Below are positions 21,598 to 33,464 of a stretch of DNA of 64,000 nt, in pieces (the first letter of the stretch is position 1; every line of letters begins with the position of its first letter). The position numbers were made by a program, and so were the translations under genes. The notes under the pieces were generated by a model, which was given only the letters and a program-made list of their open reading frames with translations, was not told the origin of the DNA and did not search any database. Origin of the DNA: Pyrenochaeta sp. MPI-SDFR-AT-0127 (lineage: Eukaryota; Ascomycota; Dothideomycetes; Pleosporales; Cucurbitariaceae); the NCBI GenBank assembly GCA_020747015.1, contig JAGTJM010000035.1:248001-312000 (forward strand), given 5' to 3'.

Positions 21598-24538
21598 GTG
21601 CAACAAACAAGTAGAATTATGTACAGTGGAATGTACAGCTTTAGTATCACGATTATGACATTACACGGGTTGGATAGATTCCTTGAGGTGGCCGGTCACG
21701 AGCGCTGATACCAACAGCAACATGAATTCAATACCCCATTCGCTAAAACTTTCTTGCCGACATTCGAAAAGTGTACATTCATTGAAAAGCTCTCTGCTAT
21801 TTTCCAAGCGACAAGCAGAGCGGCGGTTTGAAGACTTGCGTTATCTCATCTCAACGATCTTCTTTGCGACCTATTGTACGACATTGCCTGTGCGACACAA
21901 AGATTAAAGACCTATGCAACAAATACTATGACGATCGTCCTAGCAAAATAGTGTCGAGAAGCTGAAGCGGCATCCAATTACCAGCTTTTGAAAGGAGCGC
22001 ATCTGCTGTCACCTCAACGCCAAGCAAAGTCGCCTTGCTATCATGCTTCAGTGGCCATTAAAGAGGTAAGACAACTTCGACGTCTTCCCGCTCGACTGAA
22101 GCCCCTCGGTCACATGTCACATTCTGCAAACCAATTCGTACTATTGCTCAATTCTTACCACTTTACATGGCACTTCTCGTTGCCAGAACGGTGTTTACTA
22201 CAGCCAAGTACCATTGCGGCTTCTCATTCCCGATCGTCCGACCGGGATAAGCAAAACATGCTAATCGCCCACGTTACAGTTTAGCTTGGTCAACATCCGT
22301 CTTATCCCATGGAGTATCGGATTGATAAGTGCGCCGCTATTCACTGGGAACAATGCCCGAATAGGTGCAAGCTGTGGTCACAATCCTCAGGCTAAAGCTC
22401 ACAGCTGACGGTGCTATTACGAGGCTGGTGCGTAGAACATGCATGAGGGATTTCTTCGCACATCTCTCGTGCATATCTCGTTAGATGGAGTACGCCTCGT
22501 TCGTACTTCGGCCTTTAATACCGATGGACATAATCCTCAAATCAGAGGACGAACTACGGTGAACATGATAGTCTATCGCTGTTGGGTGGCTTACATTGGG
22601 CACCAGCTGTCGTGTTGTTGGACCCGCGATACATGGTACATCTCGATGAAATCCAAGGCAAGTGTGCTCTATGCTAAGCCGCAGCCATTAAGCTGCAGAA
22701 CGCACTGCAAATCATCTCGAGAATCTACGTTGTCGCTCTTTACAACCCAAAACGTTGATGCGACCCCGTCATCAACAACAACCTTGTCGCATTCACATCG
22801 CTCCATGGCCCACAACACAACTCAACCTCGATGAACCCCTGATACTCCTGCCAGGGCTTGAGAGGCTCAATACACCAGGCTTGCGCCCTAACACCGCTGT
22901 TCGGACACTGTCGCCAGCCACTGGTCCCTTCCAGCTTCTTCTCCGCACTCATGGGACTATTCGAAGGCTGGAAGCGCGGAGTCAGGTACACTCGCAACCT
23001 CCCCTTCCTTCCCCGCGTTCGGACGCTCCGATCATGCCACCATCACCGAACGTGGCTCACCCTTGAGTTGACTTGGCTGTACGAAGCCGCAATATTAGAC
23101 CCTTGAGCTTGGGAAGAGGTCTTCGAAGTTTCCCGACGGAATGATGTTGAATCTCACCGGAAGGAGCGGGAAAGTAAACGCCATACCTGCCAAATTCTGG
23201 AGGCTGCTATCGAAAGGGGCACCCTCGCTGAGATTTGACAGCGCATTGGGAGCAGCCAGTGCGACACGCAAGGACCCGAAGGCCAACCAGATACACAGAA
23301 TCTTTCTTGTGTCTAAAGCGATATCGTATCTATCAAACCGCATTGACACAGCGCAGTTTGAAGATGACTTGTTGGCTCACGAAAGTGTCAGTGTACATCA
23401 CGTGAACTATCCTATTTGTTCACTTTTCTACCATTGCACCCCTGTAGCGGGCGGGAACGGAAGGTTTACAACCAAGACAGCACTGAATGGTCAAGCTATC
23501 CGCGAGATACCCGCGATAAGAGAAATGAGTCTTCAGTATCATCGCGCTGAGAACGGAACACGAAGCTTGGGCCTGCCTGCACGCTTGATGGGCCAAGGTT
23601 GATACGAAGCAAAGATTAAGGATTCCTGTTCATTATCTCACACTAGTTATTTACTCCTGCGGAGCCGCGATATCAACAAGAGATCAGAGCGTTTTTCATC
23701 AAATAGTAACAGGCACAGTAACATGGGACAAGGACACTGTGATACGCTCGCGATCTGTAACTAGACGTCTCAACAAACCTGGTCAGCTCCAAATTAAAAA
23801 GCTCTCAATAAGACCAACTAATGCCAACAGCGATTCTGCTCCACTTCGCAGAGCCGCTGACGTTCGTGCCTGCATTTGCACCCACTTCGTCCCTTGTGGA
23901 GTTACACCGTGCCTCCGCGATAAATCCCCCATCGCTTCCCATGCCACTCCCAACCATGCAAAACATCCATGCTGTGGAGTTCTCGCCTAATCTGGCAAAA
24001 CTTCGGCTCTAGCCCAGTGGCACACACACCCACACCCTTGTCCCGTGTCTCACGCCACGTGCGCCGCAGGCGACCAATCAGTCGGGACTAAGGCAGATCT
24101 TGGCTGACGTCTCGACCGTCAGTGCACACCGGGGGCCCCGGAGGCTTGACTGTAAAAGCATCTGTGCGCTGCCTTGGTTGCGGAGCGGAGGTCTCGCAAG
24201 CCTTTTTGGGAATGTAGGAACGAGGTGCGGCGCCTCTTGCGGGGAGATGAAGGCGGCTCTGGGGTTTGGGGAACGGGGGTTTCCATGGAGTACGGGGGGA
24301 GTGGAGAGTGGAGAGCGTGAGATTTCAGTAAGCGCGGACGGCAAAGTCGGCATGGGGAATGTGGGTTGCTTTGGGGCTGATGGCGCGGAGAGAATGTCCG
24401 GTGTGAAGATTCAGTGTTTCATCGCTCAGTGCAGTGTGGAGCTGGTCATGTTCATGACTCGTGCTTCTGTTTTCTCTATGTGACATTGATCGGTATCGAT
24501 GTAATAGAATGAATGCTCCTGGTCTTGTATTTTGCCTC
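21598..24538. other. 2.9-kb gene-poor region
   Basis: No convincing gene. The best small frames are listed separately (23095-23343 minus). GC-rich simple sequence occurs at 24180-24320. No repeat or mobile-element structure seen. Confidence 0.5.
23095..23343 (-). CDS. possible small secreted protein
   Basis: 82-residue frame from the ATG at 23343. A hydrophobic stretch ILCIWLAFGSLRVALAAP ending in small residues resembles a signal-peptide core, but about 15 charged residues precede it, which is long for a secretion signal. No cysteine pairs, no known domain. The opposite strand also has an open frame. Treat as a weak candidate only. Confidence 0.18.
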   Translation of the reverse strand: MRFDRYDIALDTRKILCIWLAFGSLRVALAAPNALSNLSEGAPFDSSLQNLAGMAFTFPLLPVRFNIIPSGNFEDLFPSSRV

Positions 24539-25117
24539 TCACTGAATCCCATCCACTAAGATGCCTTCCTCCTTGACATCGACAGTATTCGCCGTAATCA
24601 GCGGCTTCGGACTTGCTAAACTGCGCTGTAGCTGATATGCGAATTGAGCAGCAAAAGCAAGAAGAAAGAACGGTATTACGATGCGTCCCAGTACCCGACC
24701 CCATGAAATCCTCGCTTTCTTGAGTTTCTTTGTCTGTTCATCTCCGTCTGATTTCCCTTTATCTTCACATCTTACGGGGCTCTCCTCTTCCAGAATCACG
24801 CTGTAGCTCAACCGTCCCAGCCATAAGTGCCAACCCAACAACAACACCGCCGCAACGACAATACTAGGCCATGATATCGATGTGTATGGTGACCGCGCCG
24901 TTCTTCCAAGGAGCTCGTATACTTCATCCATGCTGTGAACGAGCTGCTGGATGATGGTGGGGATAAGGAACATTGCCGCTGTTACGGCGATGACTTCAAG
25001 CACCCTCATGCCGAGACGCTTGATGAAGTTTGCTTCTCGCTTGTTGATATGCCAGCGAGAGTACAGCGACTGGATGTTCGCTGATGATGGAGATGTTGTT
25101 GTCATGGTGGACAGCAT
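24539..25117 (-). CDS. small multi-pass membrane protein, unknown
   Basis: 192 residues without introns. Three hydrophobic segments are visible: VLEVIAVTAAMFLIPTII (about 38-56), SIVVAAVLLLGWHLWL (about 85-102) and VLGRIVIPFFLLAFAAQFAY (about 142-162). Between the second and third is an acidic/basic loop (EEESPVRCEDKGKSDGDEQTKKLKKAR). I do not recognise a family. Start could be Met at 25117 or 25105. The coherent TM pattern makes a real gene likely; function cannot be inferred. Confidence 0.55.
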   Translation of the reverse strand: MLSTMTTTSPSSANIQSLYSRWHINKREANFIKRLGMRVLEVIAVTAAMFLIPTIIQQLVHSMDEVYELLGRTARSPYTSISWPSIVVAAVLLLGWHLWLGRLSYSVILEEESPVRCEDKGKSDGDEQTKKLKKARISWGRVLGRIVIPFFLLAFAAQFAYQLQRSLASPKPLITANTVDVKEEGILVDGIQ

Positions 25118-26873
25118 CGTGTGGTGTGTCGCGGATGAAGGGGACCAGATTTATGAACAGTCGCTCATGTATCCTACGTCTCAGGGCAATGGTTCTGGGA
25201 AAGGATGGCGAAGAAATGTGATGCGATGCGATGCGATGAACACACTCCCGCAGCAGTTTCGATGTCGTCGTTACTCCTGGATCAGCTGGGCTTTCGCTGT
25301 TTGACAAACGTCCAATGCAATCGGGATGGCATTCAGTGCAGCGAGCAGTGTGTTGCCTTCCGTCCAACTCTTTCTCTTTGCCTGCGTCTGAAATCGCGAA
25401 TCTGTCGCGCTTCGCTCTCGTCCTTTGCCTACGCGTGCCGTGGTAGCAACCCCAGAGAGTATCTCGATAGGCTGTGACCCACTTTCGCTACCCCAAACCG
25501 AGTTGCAATTCAGCTCTTCGCCACAGTCCCTAGCTCTTACAATGCCTATTGGGCTGCTTGCTCCAATGTCTTCTTCGTATGCTTGCGCAACGACACGTCG
25601 CGTTGCGTTCAGCTCAGCCTCGGTTTCTCGTGTTCCTCCGTAATGAGACTGTGCCTGCGCCAAGATGTCTTTGACCGCCCGGGCTCACAAAATGTGCATC
25701 GATCGTCGTGGATGTGCAACGTCACACCCGTTTCCCTTGGTTGAAAGCTGAATATTGCGCCTTGGATGCAATGCGCTGCAGAGATGCGTGACAAGGCACT
25801 GTTGCGCCCTGAAGCTGTGCAGCACGCCTTTGTCACCGGCTCAGCCCCTTCAGGCGTCCCGAGTTGGCTGCCCCGCACAACACCATGCCGCATCCTTCGT
25901 GGCTCAGCCTTGCGCCAGGATGGGCGTTGTCACGTGTGATTGGCTGGGCCTGAGTTCTTAGGCTAACCGCGCGGACTTTTCATTTCTTGTGAAGATTTGT
26001 ACTTGACAATACATCGGGAGGAAGGTGGAAAGAGAAAGGTTTTATAAGGGTCAAATGCATCCAATGGCAAAGGACTTATGGTGCGAGATCAACTTTGTGA
26101 GATCCAGGGCATCTGGTTAGGTATTTGGAGTCATGCACATGTATATCTTTCCCTATATCAATGATCAATATAGCGAACTCACCGTTTATGATGTGTACTT
26201 TCAAAGAATGGTAAACATGTGCCTTTGTATTATATTTCATGCTCATCTGTTAGCCCCAAATTGTGCTTCATTTCCGTAGCTATCTTCCCTTCATTATCAA
26301 CACTGCCAACCTGCCTAAAAGAGAGTAAAGTGAATAGAGAAAGCTTGGCCACCAATTTATGTTCTCAAACAAACGTCTTCATTGCAACCGTAGGAGAAGA
26401 CTCATGCTCCATCGTAATCATAGAATCAAGCAGATGGCTACGCAGTATAAGGCGATACAACCTAGAGTCAGTGTCAAGAACAACCCAGGCGACCGGCGAT
26501 TTCCGATAACTCTGGTCGATGATGGCATCTGCTTAAAATCTTTGTGATAGTATATATAGCTGTGTGTATACATTTGAGGCTTGCCTACCTAATAATGCAT
26601 CGCCGTTGATGCCTTTGCTTGTAAATTTAAAATGCACTTCTTATCATGCGTACTAGTATTCCCTTATCTTGCAGCCACTTATAGAACTCTTAACTAGAAC
26701 TCACACTGTACAAAGAGGGCGTTTGTCCAAGCATGAGTGCCAGGAAATAGCAGGGCAATTGTGGGCAGGGGAGAAATTACGAGAATTCAAAGGCTCATTG
26801 GTCGTCCACCTCATATGTAGACGCGTCGCAAGGTTTTTGGAAGCAGACGTTGATCAAGACAGAGCATATTATA
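25118..26873. other. intergenic
   Basis: No coding signal recognised. AT-rich around 26000-26680. A degenerate GATGCGATGCGATGCGATG stretch occurs near 25218-25240. Confidence 0.5.
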
Positions 26874-28343
26874 TTATTCATTAGGATACCCAAATCTGCG
26901 TGTAAAATACGAATTTGGTGGGTAACTTCTGTTAGCCCTATTATCAACAACTGCAGGGGTTTCAAGAGAACTAGCGCTGTTGCGCCGGGGTGCGGGAGAA
27001 GCTGAGCGGTGGGACCAGGACCCTATGGAGTCTGAGCTATTGCGGCGCGGTTCTAAGAATGAGTTTCTCTTGCTATCATCATGCCAAAGCTGCATTTTTG
27101 TCAGAGTCTGACAGCCACTTTTGCCGTTGCAAGCTTTCCTTTCTCCTAAATGCGGGTCTGCAGCGTTGCGGAAGGTGCGGTAGTGCCTCTCGTGGCGTAA
27201 ATCTGCAATGTATTGGGTGCTATTTGCGGTTTGATTGGAAAGGACCCAGAGAGCATTGCAGAAGACTTCGCAGGGCGATAAGGTATAGTCGGGTTCGAGG
27301 CCTAGTAACTCTTTTTCAGAAACAAGGCTCAGGATGGCATACACTAGATCTCGAGAATCTGTGGCACGAGATCTCCCAGACAGCTGTAAGGCTTCCAACA
27401 AAGAAAGAGGGGAGTCGTTGGTTTGCTGGTTGGAGACAAAACGGGACCGGAGATCACGCAGGCTGTAGAAACCCGCAAGCCTCGCGTATCTGTCAGGATC
27501 CTTAGTTGTGCCGTCTTCGATCTGTTCGACAGAGAAAAAAAGCTCTCCACACATCAAATCAACACTTCTTGCTAGCACAAATTCTTGAATAATCCATATA
27601 CGTTGCCAATACGACCTTTGCATAATGTCTCTGGAAGAACGCTTGACATCAGGTGAATGCGTTTCCTCAGTCGCTGGCCCAAGCCAGCAAAGGACCTGGT
27701 GCGCCTGATGGTAGATTTGCCTCATCTGAGCAACTTGGTGGCCTCGTTCTATCACATCGTTTTGATTTATGCAAAGGGCATCCACCCAAAGCACACCAGC
27801 CATTCCAGAGTCTAAGTTTCCTCGAACGTGTATCAAGGCGTCAAAAAGATTGGGAGAGACCTCAATTACCTTGCCATTCAAAGTAATGTGTTTTTTGGAC
27901 AGGATCTTGATACTTTGACCGTTTACGGCTGGTGTACCCCATTCGTAAGACAAAGCTGTGTATTCGAATTCCTCGGCCAGAGTGTGCTGGAATAGAGAAC
28001 AGACTACAGGCTGCTCTGAATCGTCTGAAGGATGTAGAAATAGAAATCGAAACGTATTCTTGATGGCCAAGGATTCCAACAATGGCTCCTGTGACGTGAA
28101 TGCCCATGCTCTATCAGTGCTCCGTAGATATGGGCATTTGGTAACTTTGCGGGGGTCTTCTTGAGGAGAAGGGTGCCATGAAAGCTCTGAAGACTTCCTG
28201 TGGCCACCTCCTGGGTGTGAGTTATGCCGCAAGGCCACAGAAACACCCTCGTTCTCGTCGTGATCGAGCACGTATGCCGTAGGGGAATTGAGGGCATACT
28301 TACGAGGCTGGCGTGATCTCAGTCGGCGAAACAGTTCTAGCAT
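26874..28343 (-). CDS. HET-domain (heterokaryon incompatibility) protein
   Basis: Intronless, 489 residues from the ATG at 28343 (MLELFRRLRSR). The HET domain spans roughly residues 125-270 with its three blocks: EYTALSYEWG, then LWVDALCINQND plus GHQVAQMRQIYHQAHQVLCWLG, then RSYWQRIWIIQEF. A following segment (SRATDSRDLVYAILSLVSEKE, DYTLSPCEVF) is the usual extension in this family. The C-terminal 90 residues are Ser/Asn/Arg-rich and low complexity (EPRRNSSDSIGSW, APRRNSASS). HET proteins trigger cell death after non-self fusion or act in NLR-like recognition; a specific partner is not visible. Intact, no frameshift. Confidence 0.9.
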   Translation of the reverse strand: MLELFRRLRSRQPRKYALNSPTAYVLDHDENEGVSVALRHNSHPGGGHRKSSELSWHPSPQEDPRKVTKCPYLRSTDRAWAFTSQEPLLESLAIKNTFRFLFLHPSDDSEQPVVCSLFQHTLAEEFEYTALSYEWGTPAVNGQSIKILSKKHITLNGKVIEVSPNLFDALIHVRGNLDSGMAGVLWVDALCINQNDVIERGHQVAQMRQIYHQAHQVLCWLGPATEETHSPDVKRSSRDIMQRSYWQRIWIIQEFVLARSVDLMCGELFFSVEQIEDGTTKDPDRYARLAGFYSLRDLRSRFVSNQQTNDSPLSLLEALQLSGRSRATDSRDLVYAILSLVSEKELLGLEPDYTLSPCEVFCNALWVLSNQTANSTQYIADLRHERHYRTFRNAADPHLGERKACNGKSGCQTLTKMQLWHDDSKRNSFLEPRRNSSDSIGSWSHRSASPAPRRNSASSLETPAVVDNRANRSYPPNSYFTRRFGYPNE

Positions 28344-29204
28344 ATTGAGAAAGCTGCAGCGTGTGCCAGGAAACAATCAACGTAGTCGTTTTCAATGGCC
28401 CATATGACCAGGCTGAACAGGGGAGGTCACTCAGCGGATATACAACCAGAGCTCATGTTTGCTTGGCAATTGGAGGCTTGCACAGCCACCACAATTAACA
28501 CATTCATTCTCAGCTCCATATCTTAGACAACCCGTTAAGGTAATAGAAGGCTAGCGCACGACGGTCTCCAGTCAAAACCAGACTTATATCGAATTAATCC
28601 AAGTAGCAGACCTGTGGATGCTTGTCGCATTCGGCCACCATCTTTCGAATATCGTCTAACCTGCAAGCACACGAGGTGATCCTGGAACAATACAAAGTAT
28701 TCCAAAGTGTGGGGTATCACCGTGTGGAATGACTTCAAATTGAATCTTGTCAACATATTATTCCCTCGCATATGCATTGTGTTGGCCATGTCCTAGCGAG
28801 AATGTCCTACAGATTAGAATGTTCCCGAAAAGTTCTAATGTCACGTCAGAACCTACGCACTTCAGTCGAGAGAAGCAGCTTTGAGTACAATGTGGTCGAG
28901 ACCATGACGATAGTATGTCGTGAAGCCTATATAAGCACTTTATCCAACATTTATCGTATGATTGGGTGTACGATTATGATGAAGCAACTGCATTACCGGA
29001 TACGTTAATGTGAAATGATGCGGGCTACTAGTTTGATTTTCATGCAATTTCTCAGTCGTGGACGGCTCAATTACCATCATCGTATCCGTGGCTGCTCCAC
29101 GTGAATGAGCATACCGAATCTGTCTAGATCAGGAGATCGAACGGATGGGTGCTTAGATTGATAGCAAGAGTGTATAAGATTGCTATGTTCTTTGTCATGG
29201 CTGC
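28344..29204. other. intergenic
   Basis: Upstream of the HET gene and downstream of the RING-YEATS gene. No coding signal. Confidence 0.5.
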
Positions 29205-30131
29205 CTATCTTCGAGACGTCTCGATGTATTCGCTAATATCCTCATCTTCATCCCCATCGTCTGATGAGCTCTCTTCATCATTTTCGCCTGCCTCGTAGTC
29301 ATCATCTCCTTCTTCATCCTCGTCAACTAGGTCCGGTCCATTTGCTAGCGACTGTGACGCTACGCCAGCAGCATCGACCGGATGGGTTTCAAGATTCTTC
29401 ACCTTGGCCCTCACCCGCCCCTGCCTGCCTCTCCCCTCAAAATCGAGAGTCCATGTGAGTTCCAGTGTCGATTGCTGAGTCCCTGCATTGTCGACTACCC
29501 AGCTGTACGGTGCCTTCAAGACGATCTCGGCATCGATAGTGAATGTTCCCCACCCCAGTCGTCGAACTTCATATGGTGGGTGTCGAAGCGTGAGGCGTGG
29601 TGGTCGAAAGGTGGGATGAAGATCGATGCGTATTTTCTTGACAAGATCTGGCCTTGACGTTCTGACGAAGAATGTCCAGTCATGCTCATTGTCATCATCT
29701 GCCCTTCTGATCCACCGATGTTTGTTTCCAATCAATATCATGACGCCCTCCACTCCCCCCGCGCCTACTCTGCTTCCCCTGTCGACTTCTTCCTCCACCC
29801 TCCTTTCCGCATACGTCTCTGGGTACTTGCGCTCCAACTGCCTCGCCAGCGCTTGATCTGGCGATGCGGTGGTATGCGTCCGACACATGGGGCAATTTGC
29901 TTCTAGGTCGTATGTGGGATCGTAGTTTGGGTCGAAGTCGGCGAGATTAACATCTAAACTCGAGTGCACGATCTGATTTGTGGAGGAGGTATCGGCCCAT
30001 TGCGCCATGCAAGAAGCGCAGAGGAGGTGATTACATTGCGTGCGAACAGGCGTGAAGAGAAGCAGTTGACAGATCTTGCAGGCATCAGAATATGGCGGGA
30101 GAGGTTCCTTTGCGTGGTACTCACAGGACAT
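29205..30131 (-). CDS. RING finger-YEATS domain fusion protein
   Basis: Intronless, 308 residues. A C3HC4 RING occupies about residues 18-83: C18-x2-C21, C33, H35, C38, C41, C80-x2-C83, with a long acidic loop before the last pair. Residues about 131-235 read as a YEATS domain: GNKHRWIRR, WTFFVR, KKIRIDLHPTF, RHPPYEVRRLGWGTFTIDAEI. YEATS domains read acylated histone lysines in yeast Taf14, Yaf9 and Sas5. The C-terminus is very acidic (DEDEEGDDDYE, SSDDGDEDEDISEY). The simplest reading is a nuclear ubiquitin ligase that reads acylated chromatin (inference). The start MSCEYHAKE is well placed right before the RING. Confidence 0.82.
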   Translation of the reverse strand: MSCEYHAKEPLPPYSDACKICQLLLFTPVRTQCNHLLCASCMAQWADTSSTNQIVHSSLDVNLADFDPNYDPTYDLEANCPMCRTHTTASPDQALARQLERKYPETYAERRVEEEVDRGSRVGAGGVEGVMILIGNKHRWIRRADDDNEHDWTFFVRTSRPDLVKKIRIDLHPTFRPPRLTLRHPPYEVRRLGWGTFTIDAEIVLKAPYSWVVDNAGTQQSTLELTWTLDFEGRGRQGRVRAKVKNLETHPVDAAGVASQSLANGPDLVDEDEEGDDDYEAGENDEESSSDDGDEDEDISEYIETSRR

Positions 30132-30682
30132 AGGTCGTCGTGTGCAACTTCCTCTACGTGTGAGGCAATAGATTCGGCCATGATGGAAACAAGGGAGGAA
30201 GGAGGAAAGACGGAGAACCCTTCAAGTAACGGCACCAGTGCCGCAATACATGGGATCCATCAGACCTTGCGACCGCGACATTATTCAGTGAAGATAGCAA
30301 GTATGCTCGCCAGCTATTGGTTCTGACGTCCACCAGGCATCAGCGTCGTATGCACGGGCCATAGATCATGTGACAACGCGACGTACTCATCTTCTCTCTC
30401 AATGATCTTTGACCGTCGTACCGGTAGGGTCTTCGCGACATTGATCATAATGATCAATCCTCTGACATTCACTCGAAACTGTTTGGATAAGCTGTATCTG
30501 GGCACATCATAGTGTACCTAGAAGCAAAGATCGCGCATGGTTCTGTGACAACGCATCATGAAGTCTGGATCTGGGATTTTGATTATGTCTTGATGGTCTT
30601 TATTCGTCTGAATACCTGGCCCACAAGGTTACTAATTTACATTTACCTGGTCACGGTTCCGGACGATCTCAATATCACCTTC
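30132..30682. other. intergenic
   Basis: Promoter of the RING-YEATS gene and 3' side of the next leftward gene. Nothing further recognised. Confidence 0.5.
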
Positions 30683-32222
30683 TCAACGATAGAAGCTCCC
30701 GCTGGTTCGATCCAGAACACCCAGTCCCTCAATCGTAACATTGCTTCCCTTTCTCATTGGTAAGCCATCCGGAGCCAGTCCCATTCTCTCCTTCGCCGCG
30801 AACTCCCTCTCTCTTTGTTCGTACTCCTTGATCAATTCCGCTTCTCTCCGTGCTTCATCTATATGCCTCGCCCTCTGAGCTTTTGCCTGCAACTCGCCAA
30901 ACGGGTCAAAACGCTCACTCTCGGGGTTTCGGAAAGGATTCTTAACCCAACTACCACGATCAGTCAGAGTCGTGCTCCTGGGCCGTCCACCTAAGACGTC
31001 ATATGCTTTGTTGAGAGGTGGATCTGCGAATGGGTTGGCTGTGGGCGGTCGACCTGTAATGCGAGAATTGTTGCGGTCCGTGGATGCAGTCTCCGGCCGG
31101 GAATACGAACCGGCACCGAAGAGGGTATCACTGCGTTCTGTGGAGCGTGTTTGATGAGCAAAGCTGTTACTACTGCTGCCATTGAGGAATGTGAAGTTGG
31201 AGTCTAAGTGAGCGGTTTCTGGGGCGCGCAGTGATCCGGTATTGCCAGGGCTAAAAGCATCGTCGCCAAGGCGTTGATTATAGGCATTCCTCCTGCGCTT
31301 TCGGCGCTTGATGAATACTACTGCAGCGATTATAAGCGCTAGGGCACCTGAATGCAAGGTTAGATTATACAACAACAAGGTTGGAGAGGAGACACGAACC
31401 TAGAACACCCAAAACAATAGCGGCTACGGCAGCACCCTTAGTCAAGATTGGTGGCTCTGGCCGTGGAAAAGACCTTTGTGGGGAACTATTGTCTCCTGAA
31501 GTCTCTGACTGCGCAGGTGTTGGGAATGTAAGTGTTATCGAAGGAGGTGGGGTTGCTGGAGACGGGAATGGCGAGGACGATTCTAGAGCTGAAGAGGTCG
31601 TAGGAATCGTCACAGACGGCTCAAGGCTTAGGCTCGTCTCAACAATGATTGAGGCAGAGACCGAAGATGGAGTCGTAGTTGTCGTATTTGACTCCACACC
31701 TGTGATCTGGGGCAGAGCTGCATTGTTGCCTTGCGACGAAATAACTGCTGTAAAGGCAGGTGGAGCGGCCGACGTGACCAATGGGGTGCTACTCGGTGCG
31801 CTGCTTGAAGCTGGAGGGCTGCTTGCGGTGGTAACGCTGCTTGAAGACGTGGATGTAGACGTCTCGGCCTCTGCCGACGGAGCTGGGGGTAAGGCTATTG
31901 TTTGGAACGAGGTTTGGCTTGTCTGTGCTTGAAGAGTCGAGCTGGCTATGACTACAGCCGAAGTTAAAGTGGCTCTCTCAGGCGGTGGTGGTGGTGGAGC
32001 GGGTACGACATTTCCAGTTGGCGATGGTGGCTCCGCGGCCTCGTCCTCGGATTCTGAATCATCGGCTTCCGATGAACCCACTGTAGATGGGCTGCTTCCT
32101 GGTGGTGATTCGGGGCTCTTGGGGCCTTCTTCCTCAGCTCCAGCAGCCGGTGCCTCTTGTCGTCGAACGTATCGTGGGAATACTTTAACGGGCGATGGTC
32201 TTCGAAGTTGATAGCGAGCCAT
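30683..32222 (-). CDS. Ser/Thr-rich single-pass membrane protein
   Basis: Exons 31400-32222 and 30683-31347 give 495 residues. The first about 255 residues are Ser/Thr/Pro-rich, likely heavily O-glycosylated (runs such as STSTSSSSVTTASS, TTTTTPSSVSAS), with no clear cleavable signal peptide. A single TM (AAVAAIVLGVLGALALIIAAVVF) is followed by KRRKRRR, fixing the C-terminus inside. The cytosolic tail has NPFADPPLNKAYDVLGGRP, NPFRNPESERFDPFGELQ (NPF-like endocytic motifs) and a coiled-coil-like Glu/Arg-rich stretch. The architecture resembles Mid2/Wsc-like or Skg6-like cell-surface proteins, but no cysteine-rich WSC domain exists, so a sensor role is only a suggestion. Confidence 0.75.
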
Positions 32223-33464
32223 TGTGATAGGGCTCTACGTGTATTACGTAGACATATGCTTATTGTCCCGTTCCAAACTCTCCAGCTCTTATTAAAGAAA
32301 GAATAGTCTCCGGGACTATGATTCGAAAGTAAAGGATCCGGTCAACGGAGTGTTGAAAGTATGGCCTCGTTTCCACCCAAGATCGACCCGGAAGTGACAG
32401 ACAAGCGGAGAGCAAAGAGAGACAATGGAGAATGGGGATGCCAATGCTATGAATGCGGGCACCCGCCTTGGGGGTTTGCCGCCTGGGGCTGTCCTCTCAG
32501 TCACAAAACGTCTCCAATCTGCGAATAAGTGGGTCTTAGTCGACATTGATCCCCAGCCGCAACGTCTACGGAGCGATGCCATCGAAACGGATTTGCTGCC
32601 TTTGGGCCAAGATCTGCGACCTTGAAACTAAGGCTAATAGGTAGCCAAGACGTGCATTGTGCGATCGGCAGGAAGAGTCGACCTTGAGGTCGCGAGAGAT
32701 GATGTTAAAGTCACGTTGATCTGGGATGGTCTGGCCCTTGAAGGTTGGTGGTTGGTCGTGACGTGGATCTGAGACGCCTTGGCGGTTTGACGAGCGATGA
32801 TGGAGCGCCATGTGCTTCAGGAACATTGCGCATGCTAACGTGGCACAGGGAGAATTAAGAGCCGCATAGGTGCCGTGCAGTAGCGACCTGAGCTTTCCTA
32901 TGGTTGCAATTGGAACCATAGTGACGCCGCAAGTGGAGCAGCCAGAAAGTGAAAATCATCTAAAATTTGGGGGGACACCTGGGACGGTGCGAACAGGAGA
33001 CACCGGCGCTTCGCATGTAACAGGTTGGAACATTGTGAAGGTGATGAGAGGATACAATTGTGTGCTGATAGGATCTGTACATGTTGCGATCGGATGACTG
33101 GTTTCTACATACTATCATTCGATAACAGTGTCCTGTGTGGAGGTAGGGCAAAAAACTGCCGGAGAATAACAAAGAGGTCCGTGCATAGGGTGTCAACAAC
33201 GTCAGCAACTACCGCATGAAATCAGGTTCACGGGTGGTCTTGTCCCGCATTGCAAGGTGACCCAGGCTCCGAATCGATTCCAAATTGTTGCTTTGTCATG
33301 TGTCTTATTGCTGCTTTCGTATACAAGGACTAGAACCCCCTTGACATTGGCGGATGATGAAGAACTCTTGGTACTCTTGGAGGGCAATCCCCGTTTCGTC
33401 TATTAAGTGTAGTTTTGATAATATACAATGATTCCAATACGCCATAGCCTTCTATATTCCAAAC
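32223..33464. other. intergenic with one short Cys-rich ORF
   Basis: Apart from the 55-codon ORF at 32361-32528, no coding signal is recognised. The right end is the 3' flank of the ABC transporter. Confidence 0.5.
32361..32528 (+). CDS. short Cys-rich ORF (55 aa)
   Basis: ATG at 32361 to TAA at 32526-32528. The first half is charged (KIDPEVTDKRRAKRDNGEW), the second half has five Cys and two His: WGCQCYECGHPPWGFAAWGCP and a final SHKTSPICE. The CxCx2CxH...C spacing with several Trp resembles a small zinc ribbon or Cys-rich peptide. No signal peptide. Composition is unlike chance sequence, but the ORF is short and I know no match. Confidence 0.35.
   Translation: MASFPPKIDPEVTDKRRAKRDNGEWGCQCYECGHPPWGFAAWGCPLSHKTSPICE

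Noticed and set aside
23141..23602. 153-residue plus-strand ORF
   Set aside because: No motif or plausible structure; overlaps an equally open minus-strand frame.
31381..32211. Plus-strand ORFs of 183 and 87 residues over the Ser/Thr-rich gene
   Set aside because: Antisense shadows of low-complexity coding sequence.
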